Source: Variovorax sp. IB41
GTDB lineage: Bacteria > Pseudomonadota > Gammaproteobacteria > Burkholderiales > Burkholderiaceae_C
Assembly (NCBI RefSeq): GCF_016405905.1
Contig: NZ_JAEFCB010000022.1
Coordinates: 39,093 to 103,092 of the forward strand
DNA: 64,000 nucleotides
Direction: 5' to 3'
Part shown: one piece after another, positions 23,014 through 31,815 of the stretch
Layout of the letters: each line of letters starts with the position of its first letter
Position numbering within the stretch: position 1 is the first letter of the stretch
The notes under the pieces: model-generated
Seen by the model: the letters and a program-made list of their open reading frames with translations, nothing else
Told to the model about the DNA's origin: nothing
The model's database searches: none
Translations under genes and position numbers: made by a program

Positions 23014-24153
23014 ATGGCCCTCATCAACTACATCACCCAGATCCAGATCGACTTCGGCGCGGTGCAGCTGCTCGCGCAGGAGTGCGACCGCATCGGCATC
23101 CGCCGCCCGCTGGTCGTGACCGACGCCGGCGTGCGCGCCGCGGGCGTGCTCGACCGCGTCACCGCGCAGCTCGGCGCGGGCCGCGCGTTCGTGGTGTTCG
23201 ACGGCACGCCGTCCAATCCCACCGAGGCCGCGATGCGCGCCGCCGTGGCGATGTATGCGGCACACGATTGCGACGGCATCGTCGCGGTCGGCGGCGGCTC
23301 GGCCATCGATCTGGCCAAGGGCGTGGCGGTGTGCGCCACGCACGAAGGGCCGCTCAAGTCATTCGCCGCGATCGAGGGCGGCGCCGCGCGCATCACCGCC
23401 GCCACCGCGCCGGTCATCGCGGTGCCCACCACCGCCGGCACGGGCAGCGAGGTCGGCCGCGGCGCGGTGCTGATCCTGGACGACGGCCGCAAGGTCGGCG
23501 TGCTGTCGCCGTACCTCGTGCCGCGCGTGGCGCTGTGCGACCCCGAGCTCACGCTCGGCCTGCCGCCGATGCTAACCGCGGCCACCGGCATGGATGCCAT
23601 CGCGCACTGCATGGAGACCTTCATGGCGCCCGCCTTCAACCCGCCGGCCGACGGCATCGCGCTCGATGGCCTGCGCCGCGCGTGGCGCCACATCGAGCGC
23701 GCGACCGCCACGCCCGGCGACCGCGAGGCGCGGCTGAACATGATGAGCGCCTCGATGCAGGGCGCGCTCGCGTTCCAGAAGGGCCTGGGCTGCGTGCACA
23801 GCCTGAGCCATGCGATGGGCGGGCTGGTGCCGCGCCTGCACCACGGCACGCTCAACGCGATCCTGCTGCCCGCGGTGATCCGCTTCAACGCAGAAGCGCC
23901 TTCGATGCAGAAGGACGAACGCCTCGCGCGCATGGCGCAGGCCATGGACCTGGGCGGCGCCGACGAGGTGGCGCCCGCGGTCCACGCCATGAGCCAGCGG
24001 CTCGGCCTGCCGACCGGGCTCGCGGCGCTGGACGTTTCGCCCGGGATCTTTCCGCGCGTGATCGAAGGCGCGCTCAAGGACCACTGCCACAAGACCAACC
24101 CGCGCGAGGCGAGCCCCGCCGACTACGAGGCGATGCTGGCCGCGTCGATGTAG
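23014..24153 (+). CDS. iron-containing alcohol dehydrogenase
   Basis: 379-residue Fe-ADH family oxidoreductase (the family of maleylacetate reductase and 4-hydroxybutyrate dehydrogenase). NAD site GGGSAIDLAKGVAVC, PTTAGTGSEVG, and metal ligands in GMDAIAHCME, HSLSHAMGG and HHGTLNAI are visible. ATG at 23014 follows a GGAG site. First gene of a six-gene unit with a Bug receptor and a TRAP system, from promoter P3. Likely oxidises a hydroxy acid or reduces an oxo acid; substrate unknown. Confidence 0.9.
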   Translation: MALINYITQIQIDFGAVQLLAQECDRIGIRRPLVVTDAGVRAAGVLDRVTAQLGAGRAFVVFDGTPSNPTEAAMRAAVAMYAAHDCDGIVAVGGGSAIDLAKGVAVCATHEGPLKSFAAIEGGAARITAATAPVIAVPTTAGTGSEVGRGAVLILDDGRKVGVLSPYLVPRVALCDPELTLGLPPMLTAATGMDAIAHCMETFMAPAFNPPADGIALDGLRRAWRHIERATATPGDREARLNMMSASMQGALAFQKGLGCVHSLSHAMGGLVPRLHHGTLNAILLPAVIRFNAEAPSMQKDERLARMAQAMDLGGADEVAPAVHAMSQRLGLPTGLAALDVSPGIFPRVIEGALKDHCHKTNPREASPADYEAMLAASM

Positions 24154-24214
24154 GGCGCGGGACCGGCACGCGGCCAACGGATTCATTTCTAAAAAAGACG
24201 GAGACAAACGCACC

Positions 24215-25189
24215 ATGCAAAGACGCCACTTCATCGCTTCGGGCCTCGCGGCAACCGCCGCGGCGGCCGTTCCCTCTTTCGCCGCGGCATCGCCGCTGCC
24301 CACCGCGCCGGTGCGCATCGTCGTGGGCTTTCCGCCCGGCGGCGGCACCGACGTGATGGCGCGCGTGATGGCGCAGAAGCTCGCGACCGCCTGGGGCGTG
24401 CCGGTCACGGTCGAGAACAAGGCCGGCGCGGGCGGGGTGATCGCCGCGGAGTACGTCGCCAAGCAGCCGGCGAACGGCACCGTGCTGCTGATGACCAACA
24501 TCAGCAACCACGCGATCGCGCCCGCGCTCTACCCCACGCTGGGCTACGTGGTGGAGCGCGACTTCACGCCGCTGGTGCTGGTGGGCGTCACGCCCAACCT
24601 GCTCATCTGCAACCCGAGCCAGCCGGCGCGCACGGTGAAGGACCTCGTGGCGCTGTGCCGCGCCAAGCCCGGTACGGTGACCTTCGGCTCCTCGGGCACG
24701 GGCGCCTCGCAGCACATGGCGATCGAGCTCTTCAAGCTGCGCGCGGGGGTCGATGCGCTGCATGTGCCGTACCGCGGCTCGGGGCCGATGCTCACCGACC
24801 TCATCGGCGGGCAGATCGACTACAGCTTCGAGACCATGACCTCGGCCACGCCGCATGTGGCCAGCGGCAAGCTCGTGGCGCTCGCGCAGACGCGCCTGCA
24901 GCGCTCGCCCGCGCACCCGCAGGTGCCCACGGTGGCCGAGCTGGGCTACCCCGGCTTCGATGCGAGCACCTGGTACGGCCTCGTCGGCCCGGCGCAGATG
25001 CCGCCCGAGATGGTGCAGCGCATGAACGAGGACTTCAACCGCGTGCTCGCGATGCCCGACGTGGCCGCCAAGCTCGCGAGCTATGGCGCGGAAGACGGCG
25101 GCGGCACGGCCGCGAAGTTCACGGCGTTCATCGCGACCGAGAAAGACAAGTGGGCGCAGGTGGTGAAGGAAGCCAAGGTCACGGTCTGA
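24215..25189 (+). CDS. second Bug-family (TctC) solute-binding protein
   Basis: 324-residue periplasmic receptor with an N-terminal RRHFIASG twin-arginine-like signal ending near FAAASP, then APVRIVVGFPPGGGTDVMAR and the ligand loop VPYRGSGPMLTDLIGG. It has no TctAB partner in the window. It is 61 bases after the dehydrogenase and 58 before dctP, so three different binding proteins (two Bug, one DctP) serve this locus. Confidence 0.9.
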   Translation: MQRRHFIASGLAATAAAAVPSFAAASPLPTAPVRIVVGFPPGGGTDVMARVMAQKLATAWGVPVTVENKAGAGGVIAAEYVAKQPANGTVLLMTNISNHAIAPALYPTLGYVVERDFTPLVLVGVTPNLLICNPSQPARTVKDLVALCRAKPGTVTFGSSGTGASQHMAIELFKLRAGVDALHVPYRGSGPMLTDLIGGQIDYSFETMTSATPHVASGKLVALAQTRLQRSPAHPQVPTVAELGYPGFDASTWYGLVGPAQMPPEMVQRMNEDFNRVLAMPDVAAKLASYGAEDGGGTAAKFTAFIATEKDKWAQVVKEAKVTV

Positions 25190-25247
25190 CGTGCCCTGAC
25201 GCGCCGTGATGCGCGCCCGCAGATTTCAACGACAGGAGACAAGAGAC

Positions 25248-26249
25248 ATGAACAAGAAATTCAAGGCGCTTTCATCGGTGCTGATGGCGGCGGCGATGGC
25301 CTTTGCTGCAGGTGCCGCAAGCACTGCAACCGCGCAGTCGCCCGTGAAGCTGCGCTTCAGCCACACGGTTCCCGAGACCGATTCGCAGCACAAGGCCGCG
25401 CTCGAATTCGCGAAGCGTGTGAAAGAGCGCACGCAGGGCGGCGTGGAGATCCAGGTCTTCGCCAACAGCCAGCTGGGCAACGACGTGACGCTGGTGACCG
25501 GCGTGCGCAGCGGCACCATCGACATCGGCGCGACCGGCAATCCGTTCGTCACGGGCCTGGCGCCGCGGCTCAACGCGCTCGACCTGCCCTATCAGTTCGC
25601 CGATGCGCAGCAGGCCTACCGCACGCTCGACGGGCCGGTGGGCCGGTCGCTGCTCGACGAACTCGCGGCGCACCAGATCAAGGGGCTGGCGTTCTGGGAG
25701 ATCGGTTTTCGCAGCCTCGGCAATAACAAGCGGCCGATCAACAACGCGGCCGACATCAAGGGCCTGAAGATCCGCACCACGCCGAATCCGTCGCACCTCA
25801 AGGCCTTCCAGCTGCTGGGCGCCAACCCGCAGCCGATGCCGTTCGCCGAAGTGTTCGGCGCGCTCGAGTCGGGCGCGGTCGATGGGCAGGAGAACCCGCC
25901 CACGCTGATGCTCTCCTCCAAGATGTACGAGGTGCAGAAGTACCTCTCGCTCACGCGCCATGCCTACACGCCGCTGGTGGTGATCATGAACAAGGCGCGC
26001 TTCGACGGGCTCAAGCCCGAGTTCCAGAAGATCGTGCTGGAGGAGGCCGCGAGCGCCGCGAACTTCCAGCGCAAGCTCAACAACGACGGCGAGAAGGAGG
26101 CCATCGCCCAGCTGCGCGCCAAGGGCATGCAGATCAACGAGACCCCCGACGTCGCGAGCATCCGCCAGGTGGTGCGCGACGAGACGCGCAAGCTCTACAT
26201 CGAGAAGAACGGCGATGCGGTGCTCAAGGCCATGGATGCGCAACCCTGA
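25248..26249 (+). CDS. dctP: TRAP transporter substrate-binding protein (DctP family)
   Basis: 333-residue periplasmic receptor of a TRAP transporter. Signal peptide ends STATAQ, then VKLRFSHTVPETDSQHKAAL, the family core with ANSQLGND, and the carboxylate-binding Arg region LKIRTTPNPSHL. ATG at 25248 with CAGGAG upstream. The membrane subunits follow after one amidohydrolase gene. DctP symbol denotes family; ligand is not necessarily a C4-dicarboxylate. Confidence 0.92.
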   Translation: MNKKFKALSSVLMAAAMAFAAGAASTATAQSPVKLRFSHTVPETDSQHKAALEFAKRVKERTQGGVEIQVFANSQLGNDVTLVTGVRSGTIDIGATGNPFVTGLAPRLNALDLPYQFADAQQAYRTLDGPVGRSLLDELAAHQIKGLAFWEIGFRSLGNNKRPINNAADIKGLKIRTTPNPSHLKAFQLLGANPQPMPFAEVFGALESGAVDGQENPPTLMLSSKMYEVQKYLSLTRHAYTPLVVIMNKARFDGLKPEFQKIVLEEAASAANFQRKLNNDGEKEAIAQLRAKGMQINETPDVASIRQVVRDETRKLYIEKNGDAVLKAMDAQP

Positions 26250-26267
26250 CGCGAGGCGCAACACGTC

Positions 26268-27209
26268 ATGAGCACGCTGCCCCGCGCCGTCGTCGACGCG
26301 CACCACCATCTCTGGCACCTGTCCGAAGGCCACTTCCCGTGGCTGCAGGAGGGCTACGACGCCGATGCGTTCTTCCTCGGCGACTACGCCGTGCTGCGGC
26401 GCGACTTCGGCGTGGACGACTACCGCGCGGCCGTCGAAGACCTGCCGATCGTGGCGACCGTGCACGTCGAGGCCGAGCGCTCGCGCGCCGAATCGCTGGC
26501 CGAGACGCGCTGGCTGCACGCCGTGCATGCGTCGCACGGCTTTCCGAATGCGGTGATCGCGAACGTCGAGTTCCTCGCGCCCGATGCCGATGCGCAGATG
26601 CGCCAGCACAAGGACTGGCCGCTGGTGCGCGGCGTGCGCTGCAAGCCGCGCATCTCGCGCGCACCCGACCACAGCGTGCGCGGCGAGCCGGGCACGCTGC
26701 AGGACGAACGCTGGCTCGCCGGCCTCGGCCTCCTGCGCGATCACGACCTGCTGTGGGATGTGCGCGTGCCGTACTGGCATCTCGAAGAAGCGGCCGAGGC
26801 CATCGCGCGTTTTCCCGGCTTGCGCGTGGCGGTCGAGCACGCCGGCCTGCCGTGGGACCGCAGCGATGCGGGCCTGGCGATCTGGCGGCGCGGCATGACC
26901 GCGCTGGCGGCGCTGCCCGAGGTCTACGTGAAGCTCTCGGAGTTCGGCCTGCCCGATGCGCCGTGGGACGCTGCGAGCACGGTGCGCGTGGTGCGCGAGA
27001 CCGTCGAAATCTTCGGCGCGGGGCGCTGCATGTTCGCGAGCAACCTGCCGGTGTCGGGGCTGCGCGCGCCGATGGCCGAGGTGGTGCGCACCGTGGCCGA
27101 AGGTCTCGAAGCCCTCGATGAGGACGCGCGCGATGCGGTCTGGCGCGGCAATGCGATGCGCTTCTACCGCATCGATCCGGCCGAGGCCATCGGCCTTCGC
27201 GGCCGCTGA
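26268..27209 (+). CDS. second amidohydrolase-family hydrolase, inside the TRAP operon
   Basis: 313-residue paralogue of the protein at 18664. Metal motif VDAHHHLWHLSEG with the shared PWLQEG, EHAGLPWDRSD, and FASNLPVSGL, where the late Asp position of the first copy (FPVDS) reads PVSG, so the metal site or acid may differ. It sits between the TRAP receptor (18-base gap) and DctQ (33-base gap), which implies it acts on the transported compound. Confidence 0.82.
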   Translation: MSTLPRAVVDAHHHLWHLSEGHFPWLQEGYDADAFFLGDYAVLRRDFGVDDYRAAVEDLPIVATVHVEAERSRAESLAETRWLHAVHASHGFPNAVIANVEFLAPDADAQMRQHKDWPLVRGVRCKPRISRAPDHSVRGEPGTLQDERWLAGLGLLRDHDLLWDVRVPYWHLEEAAEAIARFPGLRVAVEHAGLPWDRSDAGLAIWRRGMTALAALPEVYVKLSEFGLPDAPWDAASTVRVVRETVEIFGAGRCMFASNLPVSGLRAPMAEVVRTVAEGLEALDEDARDAVWRGNAMRFYRIDPAEAIGLRGR

Positions 27210-27242
27210 CAGAACAACGACAACAACCGGAGATACCCCACC

Positions 27243-27746
27243 ATGCTTTCCCGCCTCTTCGAGCGCGGCGCCAACTTCCTGATGATCGCGATGATGGCCG
27301 TCATGGTCGCCCTCGTGTTCGGCAACGTCGTGCTGCGCTACGCCTTCAACTCGGGCATCGTCTTTTCCGAGGAAGCCTCGCGATTCGTCTTCATGTGGCT
27401 CACGCTGATCGGCGCGCTGCTGGTGATGAAGGACAACGCGCACCTGGGCATGTCCACCATCGTCGCGCGGCTGGGAGAGCGCGGCCAGCGCGTGTGCCGC
27501 GGCGTGGCCGACCTCGGCGCGCTTGGCTGCTGCCTGCTGCTGGTGCACGGCAGCTGGAAGCTGGTGGTCATCGGCATGGACGACCGCGCGCCGGTCACCG
27601 GCGTGCCGATCGGCCTCGTATATGCGTGCCTCCTGGTGAGCAGCGCAGGCATGGCGCTGATCCTGGCGGGATCGCTCTGGCGGCTCTTCACCGGGCGCAT
27701 GACGCGCGCAGAGCTGGTGAACGACACCGCCAGCGCGGGCGAATGA
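27243..27746 (+). CDS. dctQ: TRAP transporter small membrane subunit (DctQ family)
   Basis: 167 residues with four predicted membrane helices and the family segment FSEEASRFVFMWLTLIGALL. It partners with the large subunit 22 bases downstream and the DctP receptor for sodium-driven uptake of an organic acid. Confidence 0.92.
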   Translation: MLSRLFERGANFLMIAMMAVMVALVFGNVVLRYAFNSGIVFSEEASRFVFMWLTLIGALLVMKDNAHLGMSTIVARLGERGQRVCRGVADLGALGCCLLLVHGSWKLVVIGMDDRAPVTGVPIGLVYACLLVSSAGMALILAGSLWRLFTGRMTRAELVNDTASAGE

Positions 27747-27768
27747 ACGAGGCCGCGAGACACCCGCC

Positions 27769-29046
27769 ATGACCATCTTCGTCTTCATCACCTCGCTGCT
27801 GGGGGCCATGGCCTTCGGCATGCCCATCGCGTTCGCGCTGCTCGTGTGCGGCGTGGCGCTCATGGTGCACCTGGGCAGCTTCGACACGCAGATCCTCGCG
27901 CAGAACATGCTCGAGGGCGTCAACAACTACCCGCTGATGGCGGTGCCCTTCTTCATGCTTGCGGGCGAACTCATGAATGCGGGCGGCCTGTCGTCGCGCA
28001 TCGTGAAGGTGGCCGACGCGATGGTGGGCCATGTGCGCGGGGGCCTGGGGTACGTGGCCATCATCGCGGCCACGGTGGTCGCGAGCATCTCGGGCTCGGC
28101 GGTGGCCGACACCGCGGCGGTCGCGGCGCTCCTGATCCCGATGATGCGCAACGCGGGCTACAACGTGCCGCGCGCGGCCGGGCTCATTGCCGCGGGCGGC
28201 ATCATCGCGCCGGTGATTCCGCCCTCGATCGCCATCGTGGTGTTCGGCGTGGTCGCGCAGGTGTCGATCACCAAGCTGTTCCTGGCGGGCCTGTTCCCCG
28301 GGATCATGATGGCGCTGACGCTCACGGCCACCTGGTGGCTCTGCGCGAAGAAGGAAAAGAACGTGGCGGTGCGCCGCTTCGATGCGCGGGAGCTGGGGCG
28401 CTGCCTGCTCGACGGCATCTGGGCGCTGGTGCTGCCCATCGTGATCATCGGCGGCATGAAGTTCGGCGTGTTCACGCCGACCGAGGCCGCGGTGGTGGCG
28501 GTGGTCTACGCCTTCGTGGTGGGCCGCTTCGTCTACGGCGAGCTGGAATTCAAGCGCATGCCCGAGCTGGTGTTGAGCGCCGCCAAGACGTCGAGCACGG
28601 TGCTGTTCCTGGTGGCCTGCGCGCTGGTGTCGGCCTGGCTCATCACCATCGCCAACATCCCGGCGCAGGTGACCGAGCTGCTGGAACCCTTCGTGGACAA
28701 CAAGATCCTCTTGATGTTCGTGATCATGGTGCTGGTGATCGTCGTGGGCACCGCGCTCGACCTGATGCCCACGGTGCTGATCATGACGCCCATCCTGATG
28801 CCGGTGATCACCAAGGCGGGCATCGATCCGGTGTACTTCGGCGTGATGTTCATCATGAACAACGCCATCGGCCTGCTGACGCCGCCGGTGGGCACCGTGC
28901 TCAATGTCGTGGCCGGCACGGCGCGCGTGAGCCTCGACAGCGTGATCCAGGGCGTGTGGCCCTTCCTGCTGTCGCTCACGGCGCTGATGTTTCTCTTCGT
29001 GCTGTTTCCGCAGCTGATCCTGGTGCCCGCGGGCTGGCTGCGCTGA
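27769..29046 (+). CDS. dctM: TRAP transporter large membrane subunit (DctM family)
   Basis: 425-residue, many-helix ion-coupled permease: GMPIAFALLVCG, the family ISGSAVADTAAVAALLIPMM, GGIIAPVIPPSIAIVVFG and the C-terminal MNNAIGLLTPPVGTVLNVV. Last gene of the P3 unit. It ends five bases before the convergent nudK, with no room for a separate terminator. Confidence 0.94.
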   Translation: MTIFVFITSLLGAMAFGMPIAFALLVCGVALMVHLGSFDTQILAQNMLEGVNNYPLMAVPFFMLAGELMNAGGLSSRIVKVADAMVGHVRGGLGYVAIIAATVVASISGSAVADTAAVAALLIPMMRNAGYNVPRAAGLIAAGGIIAPVIPPSIAIVVFGVVAQVSITKLFLAGLFPGIMMALTLTATWWLCAKKEKNVAVRRFDARELGRCLLDGIWALVLPIVIIGGMKFGVFTPTEAAVVAVVYAFVVGRFVYGELEFKRMPELVLSAAKTSSTVLFLVACALVSAWLITIANIPAQVTELLEPFVDNKILLMFVIMVLVIVVGTALDLMPTVLIMTPILMPVITKAGIDPVYFGVMFIMNNAIGLLTPPVGTVLNVVAGTARVSLDSVIQGVWPFLLSLTALMFLFVLFPQLILVPAGWLR

Positions 29047-29051
29047 GGCCG

Positions 29052-29639
29052 TTACGCTGGCGCGAAGACGTGCAGCTTCGCGTGGTACAGCAGCATCACC
29101 GTCTTGGCATCGGCGATGCGGCCGTCGGCCACCATCGCGAGCGCCTCGTCGATGCCCACTTCGAGCACCTCGATGTCCTCGCCCTCCTCGGCCAGCCCGC
29201 CGCCGCTGCCGATGCGCATCGAGGGCTCGTAGGGCGCGACGAAGAAGTGCAGCTTCTCGGTCACCGAGCCGGGGCTCATGAAGGCCTCGAAGATCTTCTG
29301 CACGGTGCCGAGCCGGTAGCCCAACTCTTCTTCGACCTCGGCGCGGATGCGCTCCTCGGGCGCCGCGTTGTCCAGCAGGCCCGCCGCCGCTTCGATCAGC
29401 AGATCGTCGTGGCCGTTGACGAAGGCCGGGTAGCGGAACTGGCGCGTGAGCAGCACCGTGCGCTGCGCGAGGTTGTAGGGCAGGAGCGTCGCGCCGTTGC
29501 CGCGGTCGTAGGTCTCGCGGTCCATGCGCTGCCACTGGCCGTCGTTGCGCCGCCACTCGAAGCGGGTGGTCTTGAGCACGTACCAGTTGTCGGAAAGGAG
29601 GGTGGTTTCGTGCACCCGGACGCGGTCTTGGAGGGTCAT
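29052..29639 (-). CDS. nudK: NudK-type GDP-mannose hydrolase (Nudix)
   Basis: 195-residue Nudix hydrolase that most resembles E. coli NudK, which splits GDP-mannose to GMP and mannose-1-phosphate. The Nudix region GLLDNAAPEERIRAEVEEEL is one residue shorter than the textbook box, as in NudK, and AFMSPGSVTEKLHFFVAPY plus EGEDIEVLEVG match the NudK C-terminal part. It is divergent from a DeoR gene with 80 bases between. ADP-ribose pyrophosphatase activity is an alternative. Confidence 0.85.
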   Translation of the reverse strand: MTLQDRVRVHETTLLSDNWYVLKTTRFEWRRNDGQWQRMDRETYDRGNGATLLPYNLAQRTVLLTRQFRYPAFVNGHDDLLIEAAAGLLDNAAPEERIRAEVEEELGYRLGTVQKIFEAFMSPGSVTEKLHFFVAPYEPSMRIGSGGGLAEEGEDIEVLEVGIDEALAMVADGRIADAKTVMLLYHAKLHVFAPA

Positions 29640-29719
29640 GGGCGGCGAGCATAGGCGCGAATTCGTGCAATAACAAGAAAATTCGTGCAGAAAACGTGCA
29701 ACCCCGCTACCATCGGCCG

Positions 29720-30493
29720 ATGCTCACCCGCCAGCGCAAGCAACACATCCTCTCGGTCCTGCAGCGCGACGGCAACGTCGTGGCCAAGTCGCTCAGCGAG
29801 GAGCTCGCGCTCTCCGAAGACACCATCCGCCGCGACCTGCGCGAGCTGGCGGCCGAAGGCCTGTTGCAGCGCGTGCACGGCGGCGCGCTGCCCATGGCGC
29901 CGGCCGACACCGATTTCGCGAGCCGCCAGCAGCTCGCGCCCGAGGAAAAAGTGGCCATCGGCCGCGCCGCCGCGCGCCTCGTGAAGCCGGGGCAGGTGGT
30001 GTTCATCGACGGCGGCACCACGGCCGTGCAGCTCGCGCGCCACCTGCCGAAGAACCTGAAAGCCACGGTGGTGACGCACAGCCCCTCGGTGGCGATCGAG
30101 CTGGTGGCGCACACGCAGCTGGAGGTGGTGTTGATCGGCGGGCGCCTCTTCAAGCATTCGCTGGTGGCGGTGGGCGCCGCGGCCATGGGCGCCATCGCGC
30201 GGGTCCATGCGGACACTTTTTTCATGGGTGTCGCGGGCGTGCACGCCGAGGCGGGGCTGACCACCGGCGACATCGAGGAGGCCGAGATCAAGCGCGCGCT
30301 GATGGCCGCGTCGGCCGAAACGGTGGTGCTGGCCTCGTCCGAGAAGCTGGGCGTGGCGTCGGCCTGGGTGATCAACCCGGTCGGCGCGGCGACGAGCCTG
30401 CTGGTATCGCCGGACGCGCCGCCCAAGGCGCTGGCGCCGCTGCGCCACGCGGGGCTCGCCATCCTGCGCAGCGACGACCCCGGCGCCGGCTGA
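29720..30493 (+). CDS. DeoR-family transcriptional regulator
   Basis: 257 residues: N-terminal HTH with ILSVLQRDGNVVAKSLSEEL and LSEDTIRRDLRELAAEGLL plus the HGGALP hinge, then the sugar-phosphate-sensing DeoR domain (FIDGGTTAVQLARHLP, TTGDIEEAEIKRALM). Likely a repressor responding to a phosphorylated sugar. Divergent from nudK, so a sugar-nucleotide link is possible but unproven. ATG 29720 (MLTRQRKQHIL) is the typical DeoR start. Confidence 0.88.
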   Translation: MLTRQRKQHILSVLQRDGNVVAKSLSEELALSEDTIRRDLRELAAEGLLQRVHGGALPMAPADTDFASRQQLAPEEKVAIGRAAARLVKPGQVVFIDGGTTAVQLARHLPKNLKATVVTHSPSVAIELVAHTQLEVVLIGGRLFKHSLVAVGAAAMGAIARVHADTFFMGVAGVHAEAGLTTGDIEEAEIKRALMAASAETVVLASSEKLGVASAWVINPVGAATSLLVSPDAPPKALAPLRHAGLAILRSDDPGAG

Positions 30494-30541
30494 TTTACCC
30501 CAACCTGGGCGCGCCCACGGGGTGCCCTCGATAATCGGGGG

Positions 30542-31276
30542 ATGCCCATCGCGCCCCGCTTCCTCGCCTTCGACACCAGCACCGAGCACCTGTCGGTGGC
30601 GGTGCAGAACGGCGAGCAGCTGTTTGCGCACAGCGGCGCGGGCGGCGCGCAGGCCTCCACCACGCTGCTGCCGCTGATCCAGCAGCTGCTGGCCGACGCG
30701 GGATTGAAGCTGGCCGAGCTCGACGCGATCGTCTTCGGCCGCGGGCCTGGATCTTTCACGGGCCTGCGCACGGCCTGCTCGGTGGCCCAGGGCCTGGCCT
30801 TCGGGGCCAACGTGCCGCTGCTGCCGGTCGACACCCTGCTGGCCGTGGCCGAGGAGGCGCGCCATGCCTTCGGCGCCCGGCAGGTCGTCGCCGTGCTCGA
30901 CGCGCGCATGGACCAGCTCTATGCCGCCCGCTACGACTTCGATGCCGCCGGCCCGCTCGGCGGCAGCGGCGGTGACAGTGAACCGCTGCTGCTCTCGCCC
31001 GAAGCGCTCGAGGTGCCCGCCGGCTGGTCGCTCGCCGGCAACGCCTTCGCTGCCTACGGCCCCCGTCTCGCGCCCGCCACTGCCCGCCACGAGGTGCTGC
31101 CCACCGCCACCGCGATGCTGCGGCTGGCACCCGCGCTGCTCGCGGCAGGGCGGAGTGTTCCGGCAGACCATGCCTGGCCGCTCTACGTTCGCGATAAAGT
31201 GGCGCAAACCACCGAGGAGCGCGCCGCCATCAAGGCGGCCGCTGCCGCAGCAGTCACGCCACCCACCACCGCATGA
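30542..31276 (+). CDS. tsaB: tRNA t6A biosynthesis protein TsaB
   Basis: 244-residue ASKHA-fold partner of TsaD in transfer of threonylcarbamoyl to A37 of tRNA. N-terminal AFDTSTEHLSVAVQNG and FGRGPGSFTGLRTACSVAQG are diagnostic. It overlaps rimI by four bases (ATGA), as in many beta-proteobacteria. Sua5 at 12104 supplies the TC-AMP substrate. Confidence 0.94.
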   Translation: MPIAPRFLAFDTSTEHLSVAVQNGEQLFAHSGAGGAQASTTLLPLIQQLLADAGLKLAELDAIVFGRGPGSFTGLRTACSVAQGLAFGANVPLLPVDTLLAVAEEARHAFGARQVVAVLDARMDQLYAARYDFDAAGPLGGSGGDSEPLLLSPEALEVPAGWSLAGNAFAAYGPRLAPATARHEVLPTATAMLRLAPALLAAGRSVPADHAWPLYVRDKVAQTTEERAAIKAAAAAAVTPPTTA

Positions 31277-31815
31277 GCGCCGTCCTCCAGCCCGTCGAAG
31301 CCCGCCTCGAGCCGCTCACCGTCGAGCGGATCGACGCTGTCTGCGCGGTCGAGTTGACGGCCTACACGCACCCCTGGACGCGCGCGAACTTCACCGATTC
31401 GATGGCTGTCGGCTACCACTGCCAGTGCCTGCTGGCGCCCGGGCTGGCGAAGGGCGTGAGCTCGCCGGTCACGGGCCTGGGCGAAACGCTCATCGGCTAT
31501 TTCGTCGCCATGAAGGGGGTGGACGAGGTGCACCTCCTCAACATCACCGTGGCGCCGGCTTTCCAGCGCCAGGGCTGGGCGCCGCTGATGCTGGAGGCGC
31601 TTTCCGGCTGGTCGCGCGCCGAGGGTGCGCAGTGGCTCTGGCTGGAGGTGCGCGAGAGCAACCGGCGCGCACTGGAGATCTATGCGCGCCAGGGCTTTCG
31701 CAGCGTCGGCGTGCGCAAGGGCTACTACCCGGCGTTCGAAGGCAAGCGCGAAGACGCGGTCGTGATGAGTTTGCGTTTGAACGAAACAGGCTCCGCCTGG
31801 GGAGCCCTGAAGTGA
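31273..31815 (+). CDS. rimI: ribosomal protein S18-alanine N-acetyltransferase
   Basis: 180-residue GNAT acetyltransferase. Acetyl-CoA loop in LLNITVAPAFQRQGWAPLML (QRQGWA in place of the common RRQGIG), then WLEVRESNRRALEIYARQGF and VGVRKGYYP. Coupled to tsaB by ATGA overlap, and its TGA shares one base with the ATG of the next gene. This genomic context supports RimI over a generic GNAT. Confidence 0.92.
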   Translation: MSAVLQPVEARLEPLTVERIDAVCAVELTAYTHPWTRANFTDSMAVGYHCQCLLAPGLAKGVSSPVTGLGETLIGYFVAMKGVDEVHLLNITVAPAFQRQGWAPLMLEALSGWSRAEGAQWLWLEVRESNRRALEIYARQGFRSVGVRKGYYPAFEGKREDAVVMSLRLNETGSAWGALK

